Source of the DNA: Spirochaetaceae bacterium
GTDB taxonomy: Bacteria; Spirochaetota; Spirochaetia; Treponematales; Rectinemataceae
Length of the DNA: 35,095 nucleotides
Assembly: GCA_025356015.1 (NCBI GenBank)
Contig: JANXYO010000098.1
Span: 1-35,095, forward strand
Direction: 5' to 3'
The notes beneath the pieces are model-generated. The model searched no databases. It saw nothing but the letters and a program-made list of their open reading frames with translations, and had not been told where the DNA came from. Positions 6,637 to 14,594 of the stretch are shown here, one piece after another. Position numbers and translations under genes: made by a program. Position 1 is the stretch's first letter. Each line of letters starts with the position of its first letter.

Positions 6637-8955
6637 GTGGTCCACGTGTCCCATGTGCTAGAGTCGACGGTCTTCGATCCCTCCCGCCTCCTCCTCGAGG
6701 AGACCCTCTTCCACTGCGCCAACGGCTACCTCGGCGTGCGCGGCAACTTCGAGGAGGGCTATCCCGAAGGGCTCGCCTCGGTCCGGGGCAGCTACATCAA
6801 CGCCTTCTACGACACCCACCCGATAGAGCACCCCGAGAGGCTCTACGGCTTCCCCGAGACGGGCGAGAAGATCGTGAACGTCACCGATGCCCAGGGCATC
6901 GTGCTCATCGTGGGAGGCGAGCGGGTCGTCCTGGAGCCCGGCAGGACAAGGGGCTACAGGCGTAGCCTTGACCTTGGCACGGGCGTCGCGAGCCGCTCCT
7001 TCGTGTGGCGCTCGTCCACGGGGACCGAGCTGGCCGTGGGGGTGAGGCGCCTGGTCTCCCTATCGACCCGCGAGCTCTTCGCCGTCGAGTATTCCGTGGC
7101 CGCCCTGGCTTCGGCCCTCGATCTTGAGCTCATCATCGGGCTCGATGGGGACGTCGAGAACTTCTTCGACCCTTCCGACCCGAGGGTCTCGGGCAGCGCC
7201 TTCAAGCCCCTCGAGGTCCTCTCGAGCGAGGCCTCGGCCTCTGGCAGGGGAGGGAGGCTCTATGTCGAGTCGCGCACCCGGTCGACGGCTGTCTCCCTTG
7301 GCGTCCTGTCGGATTTCTCCTGCGAGGGAGGATCGGGCCTCGAGGTCGGGGCCCTGAGGACGGCGACCGGTGCCTCGGCGAGGCTGCTCTTCCACCTTGA
7401 GCCGGGAGAGGTATTTCGCCTAACGCGCAAGAATTTCTACGCCGACTCGAGGCGGCACGGCAGGGTCGCCGGCTCGGTCAGGGCCATCGCGGCCAGGCTC
7501 GATTCCAGGAGCTTCGAGGAGCTCGCGGCCGAGCAGGCCGAGATACTAGCCGGCTTCTGGAAACGGGCGGGTGTCGAGATCGGGGGCGACGGCGGCCTCG
7601 ACGAGGGCCTGCGCTTCAACCTCTACCAGCTCCTCCAGAGCGCACCCTGCGACGGGGCCTCGAGCATCCCCGCGAAGGGCCTCTCGGGCGAGGGCTACGA
7701 GGGCCACTACTTCTGGGACGCCGAGATCTACATGCTGCCCTTCTTCTGCTACACCAACCCGGCCCTTGCACGCGGCATGCTCATGTACCGCCACTCCACC
7801 CTGGAGGGCGCGCGCGCCCACGCCCGCGAGATGGGGCAGAAGCGGGGCGCAGCCTTTCCCTGGCGGACCATCGCGGGCCGGGAATGCTCGGCCTACTACC
7901 CCTCGGGCTCGGCCCAGTACCACATCAACGCCGACATAGCCTACGCGGCCTGGCGCTACTACGAGGCCACGGCCGACCTGGGCTTCCTCGTCGAGGGCGG
8001 GGCCGAGCTCCTCCTCGAGACAGCCAGGCTCTGGCTCGCTCTCGGGCATCCCTCGCCCGAGGGCTTCAGGATCGAGGCGGTCACGGGCCCCGACGAGTAC
8101 ACCTGCATCGTCGACAACAACTACTACACAAACGCGATGGCTGCCTTCAACCTAGAGAAGGCCCTCGAGGCCAGGGCCATCCTGGCCTCGCAGGCCCCGC
8201 GCGAGCTTTCGGCCCTGGAGCTGAGGCTCGGCCTGGGCGAGGAGGAGCGCACCCTCATGGCCAGGGCTGCCGCCTCGATGTACCTGCCCCACGACAGGGA
8301 GCGCGACGTGAGCCCCCAGGACGACGGTTTCCTTCGAAAGGCTCCCTGGGACTTCGCGGGGACCCCCGCCGACCACTATCCCCTCCTGCTCCACTACCAC
8401 CACCTCACCCTGAGGCGTTTCCAGGTCTGCAAACAGGCCGACGCCGTCCTGGCCCACTTCCTCCTGCCCGGCCTCGCGGCAGAGAGCACGGTCCGCAACA
8501 GCTATGCCTACTACGAGGGAATCACGACCCATGACTCCTCACTCTCCTACGCCGCGTTCGCCGCGATGGCGGCCCGGCTCGGGGACGCGGAGAAGGCCCT
8601 GCGCTATTTTGCGGAGACGGTGCGGCTCGACCTCGACGACGCCCACGGCAACACCAAGGACGGGCTCCACGCCGCCAACATGGGCGGGACATGGCTCGCC
8701 CTGGTCTTCGGCTTCGGCGGCTTCAGGCCCCTGGGCGAGGCCATCGGCCTCGATCCCGTCCTGCCCCGGGCCTGGACGGGGCTCAGCTTCAGGATCGCGT
8801 ATCGCGGCAGATCCGTCCTTGTGCGTTCCCGCCGCGAGGGAGCGGTCCCGCGCACCGAAGTGACGCTCGAAGCCGGGGAGGCGATCAGGGTCGAGCATGG
8901 GTCGGGCTCGAGCCTGCTCTCGGCCTCGTCCCCCCTCGAGCTGCCCCCCTCCTAG
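6637..8955 (+). CDS. GH65 family disaccharide phosphorylase (maltose/kojibiose/trehalose phosphorylase type)
   Basis: 772 residues, normal length for the family. GH65 phosphorylases split alpha-linked glucose disaccharides with phosphate, with inversion, giving beta-glucose 1-phosphate. Seen here: the N-terminal beta-sandwich start FHCANGYLGVRGNFEE (about residues 25-40), the (alpha/alpha)6 barrel opening GHYFWDAEIYMLPFF, the loop PWRTIAGREC, the general acid Glu487 in VTGPDEYTCIVDNNYYTNAM, and the phosphate-binding HDSSLS at 632-637. The start is GTG at 6637; a GTG at 6646 with AGGTGG upstream is an equally likely choice. The product feeds the beta-phosphoglucomutase-like enzyme at 1214-1954. 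Which disaccharide is used (maltose, trehalose, kojibiose, nigerose) cannot be read by eye. The stop overlaps the convergent Hsp33 stop. Confidence 0.88.
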   Translation: MVHVSHVLESTVFDPSRLLLEETLFHCANGYLGVRGNFEEGYPEGLASVRGSYINAFYDTHPIEHPERLYGFPETGEKIVNVTDAQGIVLIVGGERVVLEPGRTRGYRRSLDLGTGVASRSFVWRSSTGTELAVGVRRLVSLSTRELFAVEYSVAALASALDLELIIGLDGDVENFFDPSDPRVSGSAFKPLEVLSSEASASGRGGRLYVESRTRSTAVSLGVLSDFSCEGGSGLEVGALRTATGASARLLFHLEPGEVFRLTRKNFYADSRRHGRVAGSVRAIAARLDSRSFEELAAEQAEILAGFWKRAGVEIGGDGGLDEGLRFNLYQLLQSAPCDGASSIPAKGLSGEGYEGHYFWDAEIYMLPFFCYTNPALARGMLMYRHSTLEGARAHAREMGQKRGAAFPWRTIAGRECSAYYPSGSAQYHINADIAYAAWRYYEATADLGFLVEGGAELLLETARLWLALGHPSPEGFRIEAVTGPDEYTCIVDNNYYTNAMAAFNLEKALEARAILASQAPRELSALELRLGLGEEERTLMARAAASMYLPHDRERDVSPQDDGFLRKAPWDFAGTPADHYPLLLHYHHLTLRRFQVCKQADAVLAHFLLPGLAAESTVRNSYAYYEGITTHDSSLSYAAFAAMAARLGDAEKALRYFAETVRLDLDDAHGNTKDGLHAANMGGTWLALVFGFGGFRPLGEAIGLDPVLPRAWTGLSFRIAYRGRSVLVRSRREGAVPRTEVTLEAGEAIRVEHGSGSSLLSASSPLELPPS

Positions 8956-9890
8956 AGCGGCCTTGCCGAGGCCAGCATCGTCTCGAGTTCCACCCTGTCG
9001 AAATAGTAGGCCGAACCGCAGTTGTGGCAGAGGGTCTCTGTGGGCCAGGGGCCCTTCTCGATGAGATCCACGAGGAGCTCGCGACTGGCCGAGCCCAGGA
9101 AGGAGCCGAAGCGCGCCTTCGAGCAGTCGCAGGAGAAGGAGACGGCCTTTTCCCCCATGCGCTGGGGAGAGAGCTCCTTTAGGAGCTGGTCGATGAAGCG
9201 GTCCCTGGTGCCGCCCTCGGCGAACCACAGGCCGATCGAGGGCAGGGAGCCGAGGCAGTCCTCGACCTCGGTGAGAAAACCGTCGTCCGAGCCAGGCAGG
9301 GCCTGGAAGAAAAGGGCGCCCGCGCCCATGGATCGCCCCTCCCTGTCGAAGTGGATGCTGGCGTCGAAGGCCGTCCTCGTCTGCTCGGACTCCATGTAAT
9401 AGACAGCGAGGTCCTGGGCGAGCCTGCCAGTGCGCAGCGCTATGGTGCCGGTGTAGGGGCGGCCCCGGTCGCCGCTGAAGCGGGTCATGGTGAGGCCCCC
9501 CCTTCCGAAGAGCCGCGAGGTGTCGATGGCCTCGCTCGGGGCATCGGGGAAGATGGGGCTTTTAAAGAGGTAGCCCCTGACCGCCCCTTCGGCCTTGGCC
9601 TCGACCGAGAAGCCCTCGGCCGGGCCGTCGCCGTCGACTCGCAGAGCGAGCCCGTCCTCTCCCTTGATGGTCGCGCACAGGAGGCCGGCGCACAGGTAGG
9701 CCCTTCCGAGCACGAGGGTCTCCAGGGGTCCAAGTCCGTGGTTCGCCCTCATCTGGTTCACCATTCGGGTCCCATGGAGGAGGGCGCCCCTCACCCTCCC
9801 GCGACCGAGGGTGAACACCGTCATGCCGTCGGGGGGGAGGGAAGCGATCCTGCGGACGAGGCCTGCATCCTCGATGGGGGCGGGAATCAT
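8952..9890 (-). CDS. hslO: Redox-regulated chaperone Hsp33
   Basis: 312 residues. Hsp33 is a cytoplasmic holdase that is activated when oxidants remove zinc from a C-terminal cysteine cluster. The four zinc ligands are present: CDC at 254-256 and CHNC at 288-291 (CxC, 31 residues, CxxC). The N-terminal core carries the family pattern ALRVDGDGPAEG and later GAGALFFQALPG. The start is the ATG at 9890 with AAGGAG 8 nt upstream; the open frame continues further upstream without other support. The gene is convergent with GH65 (stops overlap) and divergent from the chemoreceptor. Confidence 0.93.
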   Translation of the reverse strand: MIPAPIEDAGLVRRIASLPPDGMTVFTLGRGRVRGALLHGTRMVNQMRANHGLGPLETLVLGRAYLCAGLLCATIKGEDGLALRVDGDGPAEGFSVEAKAEGAVRGYLFKSPIFPDAPSEAIDTSRLFGRGGLTMTRFSGDRGRPYTGTIALRTGRLAQDLAVYYMESEQTRTAFDASIHFDREGRSMGAGALFFQALPGSDDGFLTEVEDCLGSLPSIGLWFAEGGTRDRFIDQLLKELSPQRMGEKAVSFSCDCSKARFGSFLGSASRELLVDLIEKGPWPTETLCHNCGSAYYFDRVELETMLASARPL

Positions 9891-9995
9891 CGGCTTATCT
9901 CCTTCGCTTTCGATCGGGGATTGGCTTTGCGCCGGCATTTCATCATACTTAAGAATGCCCGGCCTCGCCAAGGCGAAAGCGGGGCGAGGAGTGCC

Positions 9996-12287
9996 ATGAC
10001 CGCCGCCAAGACGCGTTTCTCCGTTGCCTGGAAGCTGTTTCTCCTCACCCTCGTCCTGCCGGTCCTCGCGGTGCTCGGGATCGCGGCCTTCCTTTTCGCC
10101 ACCGAGCGCAGCATGGCCCTCTCCAACAACGCCGAGCTCCTGACCGCCAAGGGCATCCACGTGAGGGACACCATCGAGTCCTACGTGCAGAAGAACATGC
10201 AGGTCCTCCAGTCCCTCGCGGCCTCGACCCTCATCGGCGACTACCTCGCCTCGGGCCCCATCCTTCCCAGGACAGAGAAGGACTATGCCCTGCCGCGCAA
10301 CCGGGAGCTCTCCCGCTACCTCCACGCCTACCTTCCAAAGGGAGCCTTCAGGCTGATCTACCTTGGTTCGGGAGGGAGCCCCGACCTCCTCATGGACCAC
10401 TGGGACGGGCCCCTCCCCGCGGACTATGACGCCAGGACGCGGCCCTGGTACAAGGGCGCCGCGATCAAGGGGCCCGAGGACCTGTACGCCTTCGTCACCG
10501 AGCCCTATGTCGACGCCTCGGCGAGCAACGCGGGAGCCATCGTCGTGAGCCTCGCGGTCCCGGTCTTCGGGGATAAAGGCAAGGTCACGGGCATCGTGGC
10601 CGCCGACCTCGACCTCTCCGGCCTGATCCAGCTACTCAAGGACCAGAGCGCCGCCTACGGCCTGCGCACCATCCTCTACACCAGGGCCGACGGCAAGGTG
10701 ATTTTCCACCCCGACTTTGACCTTTCGGCACATCAGACGATCCAGGCCAGCTTCGAGAAGCTGGGCGTCAGCTTGAGCGCCGACGCACTCTCCAAGCTCG
10801 CTGCGGCGAAGATCTTCAGCGTCGACTACCGGGACCAGAAGCTCGGCAACCTGAGCGCCTACGTCTTCCCCCTGTCCGGCACCAAGTGGAACGTCCTCTT
10901 CACCATCTCGCGTGACCAGGCAGTGAGCGAGGCCGTGAGGATCGTCCTTCCGCCCATCCTCGTCCTCGTCCTGGTCTTCCTCGGGATCGCCGTCCTGGGG
11001 CTTTTCGTCCTGCGCGCCCTCGTCCTTGGCCCCCTGAAGCGCCTGACGGGCACCCTGGTCGACCTCGCGCAGGGAGAGGGCAACCTCGACAGGCGCCTCG
11101 AGGTCAGGTCGAACGACGAGTTGGGCGATCTCGCCACGGGCTTCAACACCTTCGTCGACAAGCTGCGGACCATCGTCGTGCGGGTGATGAAGTCGACCGA
11201 CGAGGTCGTATCCCGGAAGGAGGACCTCCTCTCCAACATCGAGGAGACCGCCTCGGCGGCCGTCCAGATCACCAGCAACGTCCGCTCCATCACCAAACGC
11301 ATCGACAGGCTCGACGAGGAGGCCGCCTCGGTCTCGTCGGCGATGGAGGAGATCGACGCCACCGTGCGCAGCCTCGACGGCACGGCGAGCAGCCAGGCCG
11401 CCGCGGTCGAGCAGACCTCGGCCTCGGTCGCCCAGATGATAGCCCAGCTCAAGAACGTGGCCCTCGTCGTCAACGCCAAGAAGAACGCGGCCGAGGCCCT
11501 GACCGAGACGATAGAGCGAAGCGGGGCGGCGATACTCAACGCGACCCAGGCGAGCAAGGAGATCCAGTCCCTCGCCGAGGGCATCGTCGAGGCATCGGCC
11601 ACCATAAACATGATCGCCTCGCAGACCAACCTCCTGTCGATGAACGCGGCCATCGAGGCCGCCCACGCCGGGGAGTTCGGCAAGGGCTTCGCCGTCGTCG
11701 CTGACGAGATCAGGAAGCTCGCGGCGACCTCCTCGAACTCGGCGAAGCAGATCGGTAAGGTCATCAAGGACATCATGAAGAAGGTCGAGGTCGCCGCCTC
11801 GGCCTCGAGCGAGAGCGAGAGGACCTTCTCCCTCCTGCGCTCCGAGATACGCTCGACCATCGAGGCCCTCGAGGAGATCAACAACAACACCCAGGAGCTC
11901 GCCTTGGGCGGGGAGCAGATCATCGACGCGACGACCGACCTCAACAACGTCACCTCGACGGTGAAGAACGCCACTGTCGAGATGGCGGCGACCGTCGAGC
12001 TCGTGACGAGGTCGGCCCGCCAGGTCTCCGACATCAGCGCCGAGGTCAACAGGGGCATGGCCGAGATCGGGGTCGGGGTCCAGGAGATCGCGACGGCGAC
12101 CAACTACCTCCACCAGGTCTCCCAGGCCCTCGGGACGACGGCCGACGACCTCAAGGACGAGACCTCAAACTTCCGCACCGGCGGGGAGGCTGCCCCTGTC
12201 CCCGAGGGCGGGAAGGCCGAAGCCGAAGCCGGTCTGGTCGAGCTCGGAGGCGAATCCCCAGGCGATACCAAGGCGACTGCGGGCTAG
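9996..12287 (+). CDS. Methyl-accepting chemotaxis protein with dCache sensor
   Basis: 763 residues. Membrane span 1 lies at about 12-33, a large extracytoplasmic sensor at about 35-310, span 2 at about 314-340, HAMP at about 340-395, then the cytoplasmic signalling rod. The rod tip reads NLLSMNAAIEAAHAGEFGKG at about residue 545, the CheA/CheW contact region. The sensor has the dCache signature DYDARTRPWY, with Y144, R149, W151 and Y152 at the spacing of the amino-acid-binding motif known from PctA-type receptors; D173 and D204 are candidates for the partner carboxylate. The start ATG 9996 has GAGGAG 4 nt upstream. The C-terminus lacks a CheR-binding pentapeptide and ends in a Glu/Ala/Gly-rich tail. 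Confidence 0.9.
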   Translation: MTAAKTRFSVAWKLFLLTLVLPVLAVLGIAAFLFATERSMALSNNAELLTAKGIHVRDTIESYVQKNMQVLQSLAASTLIGDYLASGPILPRTEKDYALPRNRELSRYLHAYLPKGAFRLIYLGSGGSPDLLMDHWDGPLPADYDARTRPWYKGAAIKGPEDLYAFVTEPYVDASASNAGAIVVSLAVPVFGDKGKVTGIVAADLDLSGLIQLLKDQSAAYGLRTILYTRADGKVIFHPDFDLSAHQTIQASFEKLGVSLSADALSKLAAAKIFSVDYRDQKLGNLSAYVFPLSGTKWNVLFTISRDQAVSEAVRIVLPPILVLVLVFLGIAVLGLFVLRALVLGPLKRLTGTLVDLAQGEGNLDRRLEVRSNDELGDLATGFNTFVDKLRTIVVRVMKSTDEVVSRKEDLLSNIEETASAAVQITSNVRSITKRIDRLDEEAASVSSAMEEIDATVRSLDGTASSQAAAVEQTSASVAQMIAQLKNVALVVNAKKNAAEALTETIERSGAAILNATQASKEIQSLAEGIVEASATINMIASQTNLLSMNAAIEAAHAGEFGKGFAVVADEIRKLAATSSNSAKQIGKVIKDIMKKVEVAASASSESERTFSLLRSEIRSTIEALEEINNNTQELALGGEQIIDATTDLNNVTSTVKNATVEMAATVELVTRSARQVSDISAEVNRGMAEIGVGVQEIATATNYLHQVSQALGTTADDLKDETSNFRTGGEAAPVPEGGKAEAEAGLVELGGESPGDTKATAG

Positions 12288-12393
12288 GCCACCCTCAATC
12301 GGGGCCTCCCGCTGGCGAGACCCCCCGCAGGCCGGGCCCTCAGGCCAGGTCCGGCCCTAGCCCCCTGAGGCGGCTTCGTGGCAGACTCCCGCG

Positions 12394-13233
12394 ATGTCCT
12401 TGTTCCTCGCCGGGATCTCCGCCCTCCTTTATGGCCTCGCCGATTTCTCGGGGGGCTACGCCGCCAACCGCAGCCCCCTGCTCTCGGTCCTCCTGGTCTC
12501 GCAGTTCCTTGGCCTGGTCCTCGCGGCCGCCCTCGTGGCATTCATCTCGCCCGTCCTGCCCGCTCCTGCCGACATCGCCTGGGGCCTCCTCGCCGGGCTC
12601 TGCGGAGCCCTCGGGCTCTTCACCCTCTACCGGGGGATAGCGACGAGCATCGTGGCGATCGTTTCCCCTCTGTCCGCCCTGGTGAGCGCCGTCGTGCCGA
12701 TGGCCTACGGAGCCATCCTCGGGGAGAGGCCCTCTGCCCTCGCCATCGCGGGTGCCCTGCTCTGCCTCCCGGCGATAGTCCTGCTCTCCTGGGGAGGGGA
12801 GGGCGAGGGTGGCAGGAAGGAGATACGCTCGGCCATGGTGCAAGGCCTGGTCGCTGGTCTGGGCTTTGGCTGCTTCTTTGTCGCGGTCTCGCGCAGCTCA
12901 CCCGGCTCGGGGCTCTGGCCCCTCCTGGCCTCGCGCCTGGTCTCGATCCTGGTCATGGGTGCAGCCCTTTTGCTCAGGGGCCAGAGGCCCCTGATCGCCA
13001 AGGCCGGCCGCCTCACCACGGCCCTGGCCGGGACCGCCGACATGGGCGCCAACATCCTCTTCCTCCTGGCGGCGCGCAGCGGCCTTCTTTCGCTGGTGTC
13101 GGTCGTCACCTCCCTCTATCCGGCCCCGACCGTCATACTTGGGAGGATCTTCCTCGGCCAGAAGGTGCCGAGGATCAGGGTGGCGGGCATAGGACTGGCC
13201 ATAGCCGGAGTCGCCCTGATCAGCCTGAGGTAG
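12394..13233 (+). CDS. EamA-family (DMT superfamily) transporter
   Basis: 279 residues made of about ten hydrophobic segments in two similar halves of five, the EamA/DMT plan. Telling segments are YGLADFSGGYAANRSPLLSV at the N-terminus, LFTLYRGIATSIVAIVSPLS and AMAYGAILGERP-like loop at about residue 110 (PMAYGAILGERPSALA), and a matching GRIFLGQKVPRI near the C-terminus. Family members export amino acids or other metabolites; the substrate cannot be told here. No clear ribosome site is seen before the ATG at 12394. The last 14 bp overlap the end of the convergent DUF1848 gene. Confidence 0.85.
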   Translation: MSLFLAGISALLYGLADFSGGYAANRSPLLSVLLVSQFLGLVLAAALVAFISPVLPAPADIAWGLLAGLCGALGLFTLYRGIATSIVAIVSPLSALVSAVVPMAYGAILGERPSALAIAGALLCLPAIVLLSWGGEGEGGRKEIRSAMVQGLVAGLGFGCFFVAVSRSSPGSGLWPLLASRLVSILVMGAALLLRGQRPLIAKAGRLTTALAGTADMGANILFLLAARSGLLSLVSVVTSLYPAPTVILGRIFLGQKVPRIRVAGIGLAIAGVALISLR

Positions 13234-14134
13234 GGCCTTTGCCGAGAGACTCGTCGCCCGGCCGGGGCATGAGCCTGATGGCTCCGCCGCGCGAGGCATA
13301 GCAGTAGGCGCATCCGGCGGGACAGGAGCCGTAGGCGCCGATGTCGACGCTCGGGGCGCAGCGGCAGGCCTTCCTCTGGCCCCTGTCCCGCATGCCCGTG
13401 AGTTCCCGCCCGAACAGGGAGGATATGTGGCTCGAATCGATGCAGGCGCCGGCCTCGATGCCAAGAGGCCCCAGATCGTAGGGCTCGGCGCAGGCCGAGG
13501 GCCTGAAACCCCGCGCTCGCGCCGTCGTGGCGATGCCGGCCAGGATCGTGGCCCAGGGCTCGGGTACCCGTGCCCCACGCGCCGGGGGGGCCGCCTTTGC
13601 GCTGCCGAAGACCGCGTTCGGGTAGCCTGCCCGGGCGAGCCGGGTGCGGGTCCCCGCGTACTCGTCGAGGAGGCTCAAGACGAGACGGCTCGAGGAGCCC
13701 TCCATGGCACCCGCGAGCCTTGAGAAATTGCTGGCATGGTCGGCCGCGTCGATACCGTCGGCGAGAAGGATGGGGTCGTAGCGCCAGACCAGTCTCTCGG
13801 GTCCGGCGCGTTGCGCGAAGTCGGCAGCGGCGGCCGCCGACTCCTCCCAGGCCGGGACCCCGGGTTCGATCGCCCTGGGGTAGCCGGTGAGGCTCAGGTG
13901 GACGATGAAGCGCGGGCAGAGCTCCCCGAGCTCGTCCAGATGCGCAAGGAGGGGCCCCAGGTCCCTGGTCCAGAGCACGAGGCAGTCGAGGTCCGCGGCC
14001 TCGAGGCTCACCCTCCTGCGCAGGCGGGCGTCGAAGGGGCTGGCCACGAGGCAGAAGCCGGCCTTGAGCCGCTCGAGGAGCCAGGGCAGGTAGTGGGCGG
14101 GGATATCGGTGCGCCGGGAGGCCGAGATGATCAC
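13220..14134 (-). CDS. DUF1848 family protein with C-terminal cysteine cluster
   Basis: 304 residues. The N-terminus MIISASRRTDIPAHY and the segment LDCLVLWTRDLGPLL are typical of DUF1848, a TIM-barrel-like family of unknown function related to radical-SAM/photoproduct-lyase-like proteins. The C-terminal part has the cysteine pattern CRCAPSVDIGAYGSCPAGC followed by AYCYA, which could hold an iron-sulfur cluster; this is inferred from the spacing. The start is the GTG at 14134. It lies 19 bp after the LuxR-type gene on the same strand and may be in its operon. The biochemical role is unknown. Confidence 0.8.
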   Translation of the reverse strand: MIISASRRTDIPAHYLPWLLERLKAGFCLVASPFDARLRRRVSLEAADLDCLVLWTRDLGPLLAHLDELGELCPRFIVHLSLTGYPRAIEPGVPAWEESAAAAADFAQRAGPERLVWRYDPILLADGIDAADHASNFSRLAGAMEGSSSRLVLSLLDEYAGTRTRLARAGYPNAVFGSAKAAPPARGARVPEPWATILAGIATTARARGFRPSACAEPYDLGPLGIEAGACIDSSHISSLFGRELTGMRDRGQRKACRCAPSVDIGAYGSCPAGCAYCYASRGGAIRLMPRPGDESLGKGPTSG

Positions 14135-14153
14135 GATGGGGCTTAGTATGGAC

Positions 14154-14594
14154 CTAGAAGTCGAAACGCACGAGCCCGAGCCTGACCGCCTCGCGCACGG
14201 CCTCGCCCCGGCGGGTGACGCCCAGCTTGGAATACAGGCTCTCGAGGTGGAAGCGCACAGTGCGCACCCCTATGCCGAGGGCCGAGGAGATCTCGGCGTT
14301 CGACCAGCCGTCGGCGAGATAGTCCACGATCTCGAGCTCGCGGGAGCTCAAGGAGAGGGCTCCCCGTGGGGCGGTCCTCTCGGCCCCCCTTGTGGCCTCG
14401 AGCGGGGCCCCTGGCCCGGCACGGGGGGCGCCAAGCCCGGGCCTGGCCGCGGAGGCGACCAGGTCGGCCTCCTCGCCCGGTGCCGCCAGGACGAGGCCCT
14501 CGGCGCGGGCCCTTGAGCCGAGCTTGTAGGCCCCCGGGCCTTCGATCCTGATCCTCAGCGGCCCCTGCCGAAGCCCCACGCCATGCCTCCCCAA
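14154..14594 (-). CDS. Small LuxR-type (GerE) DNA-binding protein with unknown N-terminus
   Basis: Up to 146 residues, starting at TTG 14594 or more likely GTG 14579 (GGGAGG lies 6 nt before the GTG). The C-terminal 65 residues are a clear LuxR/GerE helix-turn-helix: LSSRELEIVDYLADGWSNAE then ISSALGIGVRTVRFHLESLY and SKLGVTRRGEAV. The N-terminal 70 to 75 residues match no receiver, PAS or autoinducer domain that I recognise; they begin with a short beta-like stretch (PLRIRIEGPGAYKLGSRARA) and continue as an Ala/Gly/Pro-rich linker. The start lies inside the end of the upstream HtrA-like gene (overlap of 25 to 40 bp), so the two are likely translationally coupled. Target genes are unknown. Confidence 0.75.
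   Translation of the reverse strand: MGRHGVGLRQGPLRIRIEGPGAYKLGSRARAEGLVLAAPGEEADLVASAARPGLGAPRAGPGAPLEATRGAERTAPRGALSLSSRELEIVDYLADGWSNAEISSALGIGVRTVRFHLESLYSKLGVTRRGEAVREAVRLGLVRFDF

Noticed and set aside
10632-12113. A long open frame on the minus strand opposite the chemoreceptor gene
   Set aside because: It is a by-product of high GC content: composition is Gly/Asp/Arg/Val-rich with no motif, and the plus strand holds a complete, well-recognised receptor.
12338-12370. Inverted repeat CCTCAGG/CCTGAGG after the chemoreceptor gene as a terminator
   Set aside because: The stem is only 7 bp with a 19-nt loop and no U tract; too weak to list.
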